Positions 8,405-17,263 of a stretch of 47,271 nt of DNA are shown here, in pieces. This stretch comes from a virus. The notes under the pieces are model-generated. The model did not search any database. It was not told where the DNA came from and saw only the letters and a list, made by a program, of their open reading frames with translations. The position numbers and the translations under genes were made by a program. Location of the stretch: the IMG/VR virus record IMGVR_UViG_3300007609_001592, positions 1 through 47,271 of that record; one strand, written 5' to 3'. Positions within the stretch are counted from its first letter, which is position 1. Each line of letters begins with the position of its first letter.

Positions 8405-10441
8405 TTAGAAATCTATTTCTAATTGGAAAGCTAAGTATCTTGATGAATTCTTTTTAATTGGAAATGTTGGCTTACCAACTGCAACCAATACGTTATTATT
8501 ATTTAGAACCCCAACTTCTGTTATGTAAGTGTCTGTATCAAGCAATCCATCAAAGCTTGAGTTTTGCGAATTATTGTATTGAGGGTCTGGAAGCTGTACT
8601 GTCATTATAGACTTAAACACAGTCGCTCTTATAGATGCTTTTATGTTACCGAAGAAAAATGATTCATTCCCAAAGGTAAGTCCATAACTATCGTCATCGT
8701 TATTATCGTGAAATGTGTTGTCAAGAACATAAGTGCTTCCGCTTACATAGTCTTCTCTTGAGGTTATAAACTGAAAACCTGCTAAGTTATTAGGGTCAAT
8801 CGTTAAACTTCCTGTAGAGCCTGTATATAAGCCGTTACCAGTTCCTCCCGAAGACATTAATCTCCATCCATCTGTTGGTATTGTATCTAAATCGACAGAA
8901 GGGCTAGTTGTCAAATCAACTTCATTTACGAGTAGCTGTACTTTATTTGCATTCCAACCAGTTCCAGAAAGGGCGCTCATATTACTAGAGTTTCTCATGT
9001 AAGGAAATGACGAAGAATTAAAGTATGCCCTAAGGTATTGAGGATTCCCAGAAGAGTCTTCAACTCCATCTATCCTCTGAATATATTGACACGGCAAAGA
9101 TTGAGGGTATCCATAAGAACTACCTGAGGCGTATTCTGAATCACTTTCTGTTATATAAGTCACAAAGTATGTGTACCCGCTTCTAAGCACTCCTGTTGAA
9201 TTATTTGTATTAAGAGGTGTCTTAGGAACAGTTGTTGATTCCACGGTTAATGGGGGGAGGGTGTATGATCTGTTAGACTTATATGTCAACGCTGTTAGTA
9301 ATTCAGCATCTGTTATCACAATAAGTTTTAGTTTATGATAAACTCTACCTACAACAAAATTTTGAGCCGAATTTCCATCTCTAAGTTCTCTATATGTTGT
9401 CTGAGCTGCTGCATCAAATATTGTCGAGCCTGCAGAATCACTTAACTGTATTCCATAAGAAGTTTCTGTTCCTATATTTCCAGGGTATCTGTGCCACTTT
9501 ACATTTGGAATATCTATTACAACACTTTTTTCAACAAGCTGTTCTGCATACGTATTTCCAGTGTACTCATTTGTGTAATGAATAACTCCAAGCTGTCTAG
9601 TCTCATCTTCAAATCCAAGATATTGCTTAGTTCCGTTGTATTCTATAGAGCCATATGTGGTATAACCACTTATTGAGGCGTCCGTACCTTCAACAGAGCT
9701 TGTTCTTACTATGTTCATATTCCACACTCTAGTGTTAACTGTTGCAGCAGAACCGTAAAAATCTTCAACTCCATTAAATGGATAGAAATAAGTATTTAAA
9801 ACTTGAGATGATGTTGTGCCTGTTCCTCCAAAATTAGGAACCTCCCTATCAAGAGTTACTACTGAAGTTCCAGTGTCAGCCGTCATTACTCTGTACCAAA
9901 GGTCGTTAATTGACTTTCCTGAGTTAATTAGCTCAGATGAATCATACACAAACCCACTTGCCTGAACTGGCTCCCAAGGTATGTAAATTAGATCACCAGC
10001 AACAGGAATATATCCAGTTCCCCCTCCAGCAAGAGTTATTTCATTTGTCCCATCTGGAGTATATGTGGAGTAGTCTATTGTGTTAGAACCAATATATTCA
10101 TCTGAATCAATCGCCCAAGAATTTGTTGAGCCTGTGAAAAATCCAGTAGAATCAGTGCTTGCTGTTATTATCTGTGTTGCAGAACCAACTGTAATAGGAA
10201 ATGCATTGGAGCCATCAAAACTCGTTGGCGTTGCAAATCCAGGAGCTGAGTCCTTAGGGCTTAGTACTCTGTTGCAGCAGTCAATATCATACGCCCCAGT
10301 TCTATCAATGCCATAATCTATCTCTCTATCAGATACAATTGCATTATTAAACGTAAGCTGTCCGAGGGACAGAAGTTGTCTCCCAGCATCGGTAAGTTTT
10401 ATGTTGATGAACGTTGTCGGCTCTTTTGGTAAATAACTCAT
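8405..10441 (-). CDS. Large virion protein (tail/baseplate periphery), 678 aa
   Basis: A long beta-rich protein with high Ser, Thr, Gly, Asn and Tyr content and no enzymatic motif. Its N-terminus (LTDAGRQLLSLGQLTF) is shared with the 156-residue neighbour and its C-terminus (TYITEVGVLNNNNVLVAVGK) with the 365-residue protein, so it looks like the full-length version of two shortened paralogues. Such end modules are typical of proteins attached to the baseplate or fibres. It starts 133 bases from a divergent plus-strand gene, and an exact TATTTATA lies 13 bases before its ATG. A second related element lies further upstream at 10495-10502. Confidence 0.75.
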   Translation of the reverse strand: MSYLPKEPTTFINIKLTDAGRQLLSLGQLTFNNAIVSDREIDYGIDRTGAYDIDCCNRVLSPKDSAPGFATPTSFDGSNAFPITVGSATQIITASTDSTGFFTGSTNSWAIDSDEYIGSNTIDYSTYTPDGTNEITLAGGGTGYIPVAGDLIYIPWEPVQASGFVYDSSELINSGKSINDLWYRVMTADTGTSVVTLDREVPNFGGTGTTSSQVLNTYFYPFNGVEDFYGSAATVNTRVWNMNIVRTSSVEGTDASISGYTTYGSIEYNGTKQYLGFEDETRQLGVIHYTNEYTGNTYAEQLVEKSVVIDIPNVKWHRYPGNIGTETSYGIQLSDSAGSTIFDAAAQTTYRELRDGNSAQNFVVGRVYHKLKLIVITDAELLTALTYKSNRSYTLPPLTVESTTVPKTPLNTNNSTGVLRSGYTYFVTYITESDSEYASGSSYGYPQSLPCQYIQRIDGVEDSSGNPQYLRAYFNSSSFPYMRNSSNMSALSGTGWNANKVQLLVNEVDLTTSPSVDLDTIPTDGWRLMSSGGTGNGLYTGSTGSLTIDPNNLAGFQFITSREDYVSGSTYVLDNTFHDNNDDDSYGLTFGNESFFFGNIKASIRATVFKSIMTVQLPDPQYNNSQNSSFDGLLDTDTYITEVGVLNNNNVLVAVGKPTFPIKKNSSRYLAFQLEIDF

Positions 10442-10454
10442 CTGAATATTTTCA

Positions 10455-10462
10455 TATAAATA
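10455..10462 (-). promoter_or_regulatory. TATTTATA late-promoter-like element
   Basis: The minus strand reads CTATTTATATGAAAAT with 13 bases before the ATG at 10441. The spacing equals that of the divergent plus-strand copy at 10554 and of the copy at 26442. Confidence 0.65.
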
Positions 10463-10494
10463 GACTGATAAAATTTATTTAATTCACATCGAAA

Positions 10495-10502
10495 AATAAA
10501 TA
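10495..10502 (-). promoter_or_regulatory. Distal TATTTATT element in the divergent region
   Basis: The minus strand reads AAAACTATTTATTTTT, 53 bases upstream of the gene at 10441. Nearly the same string, AAAACTATTTATTTTG, occurs at 35887-35901 upstream of the glycosyltransferase gene. It may be a second promoter or an activator site. Confidence 0.35.
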
Positions 10503-10553
10503 GTTTTGATCAAAAAGAATTTTCACATTTACATTCGAAAACTTTTTCACTAA

Positions 10554-10561
10554 TATTTATT
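10554..10561 (+). promoter_or_regulatory. TATTTATT late-promoter-like element
   Basis: The plus strand reads AATATTTATTTAAAAAGCG with 13 bases before the ATG at 10575. It differs from the consensus in its last base and is divergent from the copy at 10455-10462. Confidence 0.5.
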
Positions 10562-10574
10562 TAAAAAGCGCTTT

Positions 10575-13058
10575 ATGGCAACACCAGCAGAAACAGCAAC
10601 CACTATATCTTTAGCATTCAGTCCAGGGGAACAAATATTGTTTGCACCAACTGGGTCTGAGTCTATTTTTACATTTGGTGATTATAGAGTAGAAAGAGAT
10701 GGTGGGCCAGATATATTAACTGGCACTTCTCAGAATTTGCAGTTTACGCCATTCTCTACGCTTAACAACTTAGGTGCATCTGGATTCAGCCCAAATTTTT
10801 CAGTATCAGTTCAGAACAACGAGCTTAAACCAGTACATAAAGACCCATACAGCTACACCTATTTTGGCTCATTCTACACTGAAGTTGCAAACGCAATAAA
10901 CAACGTAATTAATGATTTTCCTTATGCAGCTCTTGCATACGACAGTTTTGAGGGGGATACGATTATAGATTACAGCCAGACATTCAATAACATAACTGGA
11001 CAGAAACTTTCTACTTTTAAAGTTCCGCTAGATGTAGTAACAAATCAAGGGTTTATACTATTCGGCTCTGGCTCTCCAATTAACAATGCAGTAAGCTTAA
11101 TGACAAACACAAATATGTTTGAAATTCAACTTAGTGGAGCTACAACTGCAAAGACGGATTCTTATGAAATAAAGTCATATTCTTTTACAGCTGGTACTAC
11201 AAATATATTAGAGTTTGAAATATACGGGCACTTGTTTGAGGATGCTACAGAAGCATATACTGGACAGACTAATAGCAAATTACCTCTTTATATAAGACCC
11301 TCAAGAAAGAGGATGACAGAGTATAATAGAAGTATATCAAGAATAGAGAAGCAATTACTTGGCTCTGGTCTTCTTGATATTCCAGATGTAGATGACGAAA
11401 AAAGAGAATGGACATATAGGGTTCCGTGGCCTAGAACAATTGACGGATTTAACCCAGACACAAGAGGTGCAAACTTTGAGACTTTTAAAGATAATGTATT
11501 ACTTCTTGCTGGCAATGTAGATATGGATAAGACTGACATCATGTTAAAGACTATGTTGCCAGACAACTATCTTCAGTTTGATTCAGATCAGCAGATATAC
11601 AAAAAATTAACTTCATCATATGCTAAACAATTCGATGAGATCAAGAATTTCATTGATAACATGGCGTATGCTCACACTATCACATATAATGAGGAAGAAA
11701 ATATACCTGACAAATTCTTGGTTAAACTAAGTAATTTGTTAGGATGGAAGCTTTCTAGTACTTTTAACGAGATAGACTTGTTTGATTACTTAGCAAATGA
11801 TCAAGACTTACAAGGAAATCAATATGCTTATTACAACATAGAGCTGTGGAAGAGAATTTTAATTAATATAAATTGGCTATACAAGAGAAAAGGTACTAGA
11901 GATGCGCTTCAGTTTTTATTTAAACTAATGGGTGCTCCAGACTGTCTTATAGTATTTAATGAATTTATATATGAAATTGATTCTACTTTATCATCTGGCA
12001 CAACAGTTCCAATAGGAACTCCTCCAAGTAGTCTTAAGACAAATCCTAGAGGCTACCCAAACTATGAGTGGAGTAATTTAGAGTTTCAAGAAGGAGGTTT
12101 AGGAAGAGGTACTGGTCAGGCGTACATAAATCAGTGGGAACCAGAATTTAATCCATTAAAAAAGGTAGATAACATCAAAGTTCAGGTTGGAGATACTGGA
12201 TTTACTGGGAGTGAAAACATAATGAACACCAAGGAGCTTTGTGCAACTTTGGACCCTGCTAACGCAATTGAGTGTGACGTTTTTGATTGGTATAAGCTAA
12301 GTGGTACTTGCTGGGTTTGGGGAAGTTCTGCCCCACCATTTAGTGCAAATACAGTTCCGTTCGAATATGCTATTGATGATTGTGAATTTGTTAATCCAGA
12401 TAGAATTACTGGAATGACGTTCAATGATTACATGGAGTTTATTTACACATCAAACATTGACCCTACGAATAGAAAAACTAATGACCAGGGACATACGATG
12501 TTTACATATCCTGAGCTGAAGAAGATTTATATGAACTATTATTTGTTAGCCGAACCTCAATCAAATAGGCTAACAATAAAGAAGCTTGAGGCATTTCTTG
12601 ATCTTATGGAGGTTAATTTCCAGGATTATCTACTTCAACTTATACCTGCTACAACTATTCTTGAATGTCAAGGGACTACATACAGAAACACTGTATTTCA
12701 TAGACAAAAATTTGTTTACAAGGACGGTATAAACAAAGGTTCAGAATTTCAAAATTCTTTACCTCCAGATATTAGGCCAGGTGTAACACCTATAAAGGTA
12801 ACCTCTAAAGTTAATGATTTCCAAAAAGCAACTATTAATCCGATAGTCATAAATTCAGACGTTAGTCAAGGAATAAGATCATCAGTTAACGCAATAGAGA
12901 TAAAAGGTTATATTAACGTAAATAATATAGGTACAGGTATTGAAGGTTTCGATGTATCTGGAGATATTAATCTGCCGAGCGGAAGTTCTAGTCTATCTCT
13001 GTCAAACGCCCCAGTTAGAATATCTCAACCAGCAAATCTAGCAGGGCTAAGCTCATAA
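10575..13058 (+). CDS. Baseplate wedge protein with P2 gpI (Tail_P2_I)-like domain, 827 aa
   Basis: About residues 325-475 carry the signature of the P2 gpI tail family: a helical stretch (YAKQFDEIKNFIDNMAYAHT), LSNLLGWKLSS, then a KR-containing helix leading to WLYKRKGTRDALQFLFKLMG, which matches the family's conserved 'KR..I...i.lyr.KGT..al...l'. In contractile systems this protein belongs to the baseplate wedge, equivalent to gpI of P2 and part of T4 gp7. The N-terminal 300 residues and the C-terminal 300 residues are beta-rich additions, the last 60 being Ser/Asn-rich. It leads a three-gene plus-strand island with a TATTTATT element 13 bases upstream. Confidence 0.75.
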   Translation: MATPAETATTISLAFSPGEQILFAPTGSESIFTFGDYRVERDGGPDILTGTSQNLQFTPFSTLNNLGASGFSPNFSVSVQNNELKPVHKDPYSYTYFGSFYTEVANAINNVINDFPYAALAYDSFEGDTIIDYSQTFNNITGQKLSTFKVPLDVVTNQGFILFGSGSPINNAVSLMTNTNMFEIQLSGATTAKTDSYEIKSYSFTAGTTNILEFEIYGHLFEDATEAYTGQTNSKLPLYIRPSRKRMTEYNRSISRIEKQLLGSGLLDIPDVDDEKREWTYRVPWPRTIDGFNPDTRGANFETFKDNVLLLAGNVDMDKTDIMLKTMLPDNYLQFDSDQQIYKKLTSSYAKQFDEIKNFIDNMAYAHTITYNEEENIPDKFLVKLSNLLGWKLSSTFNEIDLFDYLANDQDLQGNQYAYYNIELWKRILININWLYKRKGTRDALQFLFKLMGAPDCLIVFNEFIYEIDSTLSSGTTVPIGTPPSSLKTNPRGYPNYEWSNLEFQEGGLGRGTGQAYINQWEPEFNPLKKVDNIKVQVGDTGFTGSENIMNTKELCATLDPANAIECDVFDWYKLSGTCWVWGSSAPPFSANTVPFEYAIDDCEFVNPDRITGMTFNDYMEFIYTSNIDPTNRKTNDQGHTMFTYPELKKIYMNYYLLAEPQSNRLTIKKLEAFLDLMEVNFQDYLLQLIPATTILECQGTTYRNTVFHRQKFVYKDGINKGSEFQNSLPPDIRPGVTPIKVTSKVNDFQKATINPIVINSDVSQGIRSSVNAIEIKGYINVNNIGTGIEGFDVSGDINLPSGSSSLSLSNAPVRISQPANLAGLSS

Positions 13059-13073
13059 TGTAATAATATATAA

Positions 13074-14789
13074 ATGATAATAAGACAGTCCATACAACAA
13101 ACAACAGGAACAAGCAATGATGTAGTGCAAGCTTTTTACCAAAACATCTTTGTAAGATACACAGAAGTATCTATTACACCTGCTATATTTGATGTGCCTG
13201 AGTACACCACTCTTGGTGGCACAACAGATTACTATGGACAGGACCCTAAGGCTATATTTACAAATCTAGTAAAGCCTTTTATTAGGTTTAATTTTTCTGA
13301 AAACACATCCAGTTTCGGTAATAATGTAAAAATAATACATGACATATATAGGGTAGATTGGGAGAATTTCAAAATGGCTACTGGAAGGTTCAAGGTTGAG
13401 GGCGAGGAGAATGTTCAGAATCAAAATACTATTACCGAGACTATAGAGGAAACTGATGACAGCGGTAATGTTAGCAGGAAAACGATTACAAGAAATATTA
13501 CTGAGACAAAAAACACAGTTAGATCAAAAGATTCTTCTATTGGAGGTGATTCGTGTGATGTTAATAGTGAAGGCCAGACCATAGATACTTCAGCTCCAAT
13601 GGTTGATGATGCTAATATATTTGATTCCATGAAGGACTCTTATAGAGCGACAATTCAAGATCAGTTATCAGAACCAATATACACAATTACAGCAGATACA
13701 ACAGGTATTACTACAAGTGTATATGATTTTCAGCCAGATCAGTATATAAAAAATCTTGGTGACTTTAAGACAGAGCTATTTCAAGATCGTGCACAATACT
13801 TTGTTGATACAAGATTTGAGTTCAAATTTGCAACTCCTGAACTTAGTAATTTCATAACTATAAATGACAATGGAGATGTTGTTGATGGTACATATAGTGC
13901 TATAAAAACTGGAACTACAGAGACTACTGGAGGAACAATTGATAGAGGTGAGTTTGAAGGCATTTCGTTTAAAGGAGATGATTACTTTACATATTTTACT
14001 GTTCCAGATAAGCCAACATTTGAATATCCAACTCCAGAAGGACAAATAGATACATTCACTCCAGAAATATACTGGACAAACGGAGAGAATGATATTGATG
14101 AATATTTAGTTCAAGTTACATATAACACTGGAGATACTGCATTTACTGGAAGTGTGTTTTCTTATGTAGTTCCTAGATGTGACGAATTAAAAGAAGAGGC
14201 TACAAACATAAGCAAAAACTCAACTAACGATTTTGAAACCACAAAAACAATAAGAAAATATCAACTTTCTCTTAAGTCAAATAGCTGCGCACTTTATAGG
14301 GTTGGTAATGTTAAGACTATTACGAATATATTTGGCGTCAAACAGAATGTTGTCACCTTCTCTGATCACAAGCAGATATGTACTCAAATAGAACCTATTA
14401 GGTCATATGTGTTTGTTGAAAACGATAGCCCTTACGTAGAAGGTATAGCTGGCCTCACCAGCCCTCCTTCTCTAATCGCAGAAAACCCTCTTGGGGAGTA
14501 TGTACTTAGTGGAACAGTTTCTGGCTCTACTATAGAAGGAGCTACAATGCAGCTTATATATCCTAACGGAAGCTTTGTGACAACTCTGACTGATAGTGGT
14601 GGCACATTCTCATTCGACAGTCTTGAAGATGGTGAGTATACTCTTAATACAACATACAGAGGTTATGCATCAGATAGCAGAACTATCAATATTACTGAAG
14701 ACACTGGAGTATTCATAGAAATAGAAATAAGATGGGATAATGAATTTGATATTTGGGCTGTTAAAGAAAATGACATAATTAAATATTAA
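13074..14789 (+). CDS. Virion protein with C-terminal carboxypeptidase-regulatory-like beta domain, 571 aa
   Basis: The first 110 residues (MIIRQSIQQTTGTSNDVV onward) are of unknown type. A polar Thr-rich linker follows. A probable fibronectin-like segment lies around 305-350 (TPEIYWTNGENDIDEYLVQV). Residues about 475-555 form a CarboxypepD_reg/Cna-B-like beta sandwich: GTVSGSTIEGATMQLIYPNG, then GTFSFDSLEDGEYTLNTTYR. Such domains are common in tail fibres and surface-binding proteins and usually mediate binding or spacing. It starts 15 bases after the gpI-like gene without its own promoter-like element, so it is probably co-transcribed. A role at the tail tip or in host contact is inferred. 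Confidence 0.7.
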   Translation: MIIRQSIQQTTGTSNDVVQAFYQNIFVRYTEVSITPAIFDVPEYTTLGGTTDYYGQDPKAIFTNLVKPFIRFNFSENTSSFGNNVKIIHDIYRVDWENFKMATGRFKVEGEENVQNQNTITETIEETDDSGNVSRKTITRNITETKNTVRSKDSSIGGDSCDVNSEGQTIDTSAPMVDDANIFDSMKDSYRATIQDQLSEPIYTITADTTGITTSVYDFQPDQYIKNLGDFKTELFQDRAQYFVDTRFEFKFATPELSNFITINDNGDVVDGTYSAIKTGTTETTGGTIDRGEFEGISFKGDDYFTYFTVPDKPTFEYPTPEGQIDTFTPEIYWTNGENDIDEYLVQVTYNTGDTAFTGSVFSYVVPRCDELKEEATNISKNSTNDFETTKTIRKYQLSLKSNSCALYRVGNVKTITNIFGVKQNVVTFSDHKQICTQIEPIRSYVFVENDSPYVEGIAGLTSPPSLIAENPLGEYVLSGTVSGSTIEGATMQLIYPNGSFVTTLTDSGGTFSFDSLEDGEYTLNTTYRGYASDSRTINITEDTGVFIEIEIRWDNEFDIWAVKENDIIKY

Positions 14790-14795
14790 GAAGAC

Positions 14796-14803
14796 TATTT
14801 ATA
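14796..14803 (+). promoter_or_regulatory. TATTTATA late-promoter-like element
   Basis: The plus strand reads GACTATTTATAAGAAACTAA with 16 bases before the ATG at 14820. It lies just after the stop of the previous gene, so this gene may have its own late transcript. Confidence 0.6.
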
Positions 14804-14819
14804 AGAAACTAATTAAAAG

Positions 14820-15764
14820 ATGACTGGCGAATTAATACCTACTGGCATAACCTTCGGAACAGGGAGGAAATCTATAAACACTTCTTTTAGTGGAACTGCT
14901 GAATTGAATAATATTCAACTTGACCCAGGGGGTGATTTTTCTGGTGGTACTGGAGGTGGTGTCATCTACTCAGGTGGAACTGATCTTTATGACATATTTG
15001 GCTCAGGAGGTGGTTCTGGAGATATTACCAGAGTTCAGCCAGGAACTAACATCACAACTGGAGGTACTGCGAATTTACCGATCATAAGCTTGTCTGACGA
15101 TATTATAATAAATTCAATATCAGCAACAACAGTATCAGGAGGAACTATTTATTCTGGAGATACAAATCTTGAAAATATATTTTTAACTATTTCTAACACA
15201 AATTTTATACCACTTAGCGGTACAGATGGTGTTAATATTGTAACAGGGGATGTTGAATTTGATGATGACTTTGGGTTAACTTGGCACACTGGCTTAGATT
15301 CTATTGTATACGGAAGCGCAACAGGCTTAATAGAGGTGAACTCAAGTTTGGGGTTTGACTTCTCAACTGGAGCTATATTATCTGCAGGAACTGATTTATA
15401 TAGTATATTCTGCACTGATTGCAGTACAGGAACTACAGCTTCTGAAACAACATTTGACTTTAAAGCAGTTGGTGGGGCACTAGACTGGGATGTTGATGGA
15501 AGTTCTTTGAATGCTAAATTTGTAATTACCGCAAATACTACTTTAAATGTTGTTAATGTAAATTCTGGTGATTTTGGTACTCTTAAAATAACTCAAGATG
15601 TAGCTGGGGGTCATGAATTAACATTTGGTGTTGGTACACATAAAGTTGTGAATGGAGGTAGTGGTTCAGTATCACTTACATCAGCAGGAGGAGCAATAGA
15701 TGTTATATCATTCTTTTATGATGGAACCGAATTTTTATGGAGCCCAGGATATAATTATACTTAA
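14820..15764 (+). CDS. Tail-fibre-like virion protein with repeated '(Y/L)S.GT(D/N)L..IF' motif, 314 aa
   Basis: A Gly/Ser/Thr-rich protein with three copies of a short motif: IYSGGTDLYDIF (about 50-61), IYSGDTNLENIF (about 109-120) and ILSAGTDLYSIF (about 185-196). The spacing is irregular and polar beta-rich linkers separate the copies. The C-terminal 100 residues (FDFKAVGGALDWDVDGSS onward) form a beta-rich globular part ending in FLWSPGYNYT. The pattern fits an elongated trimeric fibre or fibre-tip protein. Direct receptor binding is an inference. It ends the plus-strand island and faces the convergent minus-strand gene ending at 16018. Confidence 0.7.
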   Translation: MTGELIPTGITFGTGRKSINTSFSGTAELNNIQLDPGGDFSGGTGGGVIYSGGTDLYDIFGSGGGSGDITRVQPGTNITTGGTANLPIISLSDDIIINSISATTVSGGTIYSGDTNLENIFLTISNTNFIPLSGTDGVNIVTGDVEFDDDFGLTWHTGLDSIVYGSATGLIEVNSSLGFDFSTGAILSAGTDLYSIFCTDCSTGTTASETTFDFKAVGGALDWDVDGSSLNAKFVITANTTLNVVNVNSGDFGTLKITQDVAGGHELTFGVGTHKVVNGGSGSVSLTSAGGAIDVISFFYDGTEFLWSPGYNYT

Positions 15765-16017
15765 TAGCAGTTGATGTGGGGTGAAAATTCACATTTTTAT
15801 ATAAACAACAAAAATAGGTGAAAGCTTTATCTTTTCAACTAATTCCGATAGAAGTGCCACACCTTACCCCATAGCAAGCATGTTATCAGGTAAAAGTTTT
15901 AGGCGGGACTTTGGAGGTGGGACTAGATCAATCGCTTCTGGCCCAACAAAAATTTACTCAGATTCAGGTGGTACAAAAATGTTCTACTTTCTTTTGATAG
16001 AGCTAAAAAAACAACCC
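15765..16017. other. 253-base convergent intergenic region, weak hairpin and doubtful short frame
   Basis: This is the largest non-coding gap in the window. Near its start ATGTG/CACAT with a following TTTTTAT could be a weak terminator for the fibre gene. A plus-strand frame from the ATG at 15880 runs to 16149 and would give 89 residues (starting MLSGKSFRRDFGGG), but its last third is antisense to the gene ending at 16018. The part before 16018 has some coding-like character. No RNA gene is evident. Confidence 0.3.
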
Positions 16018-16899
16018 TTAAAGAGTTCCTCCGTTGGCTATCTCAAAGAATGTTTGAGCATTATTAATACTTGTCCTCTGTTCTTTAATATCAACCTCTC
16101 CGCTACTGAACTGCTTCTTTCTAGTAAGAAGATTATATTGCCTAAATAAGTTTCCGTTTTCATCGAATATAGAATACACACCAGTCTCAAGGTCTCTTGT
16201 AGAATTACCATAAAGAGCATATGATAACGTCTTGATAGACTGGTCCACCATTTCAACCTCAACCATAACTGGGTCAAAAAAAGTGTTAGATAATAGTATT
16301 TCTTGACCAGATTTTCCGAGATCAGGACTTATCTCACTTGTAATAAGACTTACTTCATCTGGCGTAAGTGTTAGGAATAGTTGATTTCCGTTTGGGTCAA
16401 GCACATAATTTGTTGAACTTGCGTTAGATGTGTTGTTACTTGGGTTTACGCTAACTAAGTCTGAACTTGTAACAATTCTATGAAAATTTTTAATCTTATT
16501 ACCGTTGTCATCAAAATACTCAATTTGATAGCCTACAAGACTACCTGAACTCTGAAACTGGAGCTTTGGTATGATTATACCTTTTTTAGATAGCTGTATC
16601 TCCTGATCATTATTGGTAATAACAAATGAACAATCGACTATTTGCGTCTGAAATGTTTTTGGTCTAATTAGTATAGAATAAAAACCAAGTCTATTAAATA
16701 TTGATGCTGGAAGTCTTAACTTATAGGCTCCGTCCGCTCCAATCATTTTTCTAAGCTCATTGTTGGTAACCGTGTTGTACATCGGTTGAAACTGAGTGTC
16801 ACCGAGCGTTTCTCTGTCTGGAGCATATGAATATAGGATGTCAACATCATTAAAGTCAACATCAGCTAATTTAACCATTCCGTAAGTTCCTACTGCCAT
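16018..16899 (-). CDS. Hypothetical virion protein, 293 aa
   Basis: A soluble mixed protein without a recognisable family. It begins MAVGTYGMVKLADVDFND and contains repeated 'DDNGNKI', 'DPNGNQLF' and 'DENGNLFRQ' turns typical of beta-rich virion proteins. The start at 16899 follows an exact TATTTATA by 16 bases; an ATG seven bases upstream is out of frame and stops quickly. It stands alone: the next upstream gene ends at 16945 and the convergent fibre gene ends at 15764. Virion membership is inferred from the surrounding genes and the late-type promoter element. Confidence 0.65.
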   Translation of the reverse strand: MAVGTYGMVKLADVDFNDVDILYSYAPDRETLGDTQFQPMYNTVTNNELRKMIGADGAYKLRLPASIFNRLGFYSILIRPKTFQTQIVDCSFVITNNDQEIQLSKKGIIIPKLQFQSSGSLVGYQIEYFDDNGNKIKNFHRIVTSSDLVSVNPSNNTSNASSTNYVLDPNGNQLFLTLTPDEVSLITSEISPDLGKSGQEILLSNTFFDPVMVEVEMVDQSIKTLSYALYGNSTRDLETGVYSIFDENGNLFRQYNLLTRKKQFSSGEVDIKEQRTSINNAQTFFEIANGGTL

Positions 16900-16915
16900 A
16901 ACATCTTTTGTTTAA

Positions 16916-16923
16916 TATAAATA
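16916..16923 (-). promoter_or_regulatory. TATTTATA late-promoter-like element
   Basis: The minus strand reads GAATATTTATATTAAACAAAAG ahead of the ATG at 16899 (16-base gap). The downstream flank ATTAAACAAAAG is identical to the one in the copy at 26381, so the similarity extends past the 8-mer. Confidence 0.65.
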
Positions 16924-16944
16924 TTCTTAGAAAAAAAATAAAGA

Positions 16945-17262
16945 TTAACGATCTACTCCAAGTATAGTATCTATTAGTGTAAATCCAGAATCGTCATCTG
17001 AATCGTCATCCGAATCATTATTGAAGTTAGTTCCTAGCAAGTCAATATTAAATGATGGTAGTAAATTGACGTCTGGGGTATCATCATCTTCATTAGACTG
17101 GCCTCCACCTCCTAGTCCGCCTAAGTCAATAGGAGCTTGTAGATCAACATCAGGAATTAAAGCTCCAGGCTGATTTTCTGTATCTATTGTTGTATTTACA
17201 TTTTCATCTAACTCTAAGTTTAGATCAACAAACCCTTGTAATATTGTGTGTATTCTTGCCAT
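16945..17262 (-). CDS. Small acidic virion-associated protein, 105 aa
   Basis: I place the start at MARIHTILQG (17262), directly behind the TAA of the previous gene; an ATG 30 bases further upstream would overlap that gene. The second half is strongly acidic and low-complexity (NNDSDDDSDDDSGF), and the middle has GGLGGGGQSNEDDD. Its N-terminus (ARIHTIL) resembles that of the preceding protein (IQRHTIL), and both carry acidic Gly/Asp tracts, so they may be paralogues that dock at the same place. The function is unknown. The operon is 18708-16945. Confidence 0.62.
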   Translation of the reverse strand: MARIHTILQGFVDLNLELDENVNTTIDTENQPGALIPDVDLQAPIDLGGLGGGGQSNEDDDTPDVNLLPSFNIDLLGTNFNNDSDDDSDDDSGFTLIDTILGVDR

Positions 17263-17263
17263 A

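Noticed and set aside
15880-16149. Plus-strand frame of 89 codons
   Set aside because: Its last 130 bases lie antisense to the well-placed gene 16018-16899, it has no good start context and no family. It is kept only as part of the gap description.
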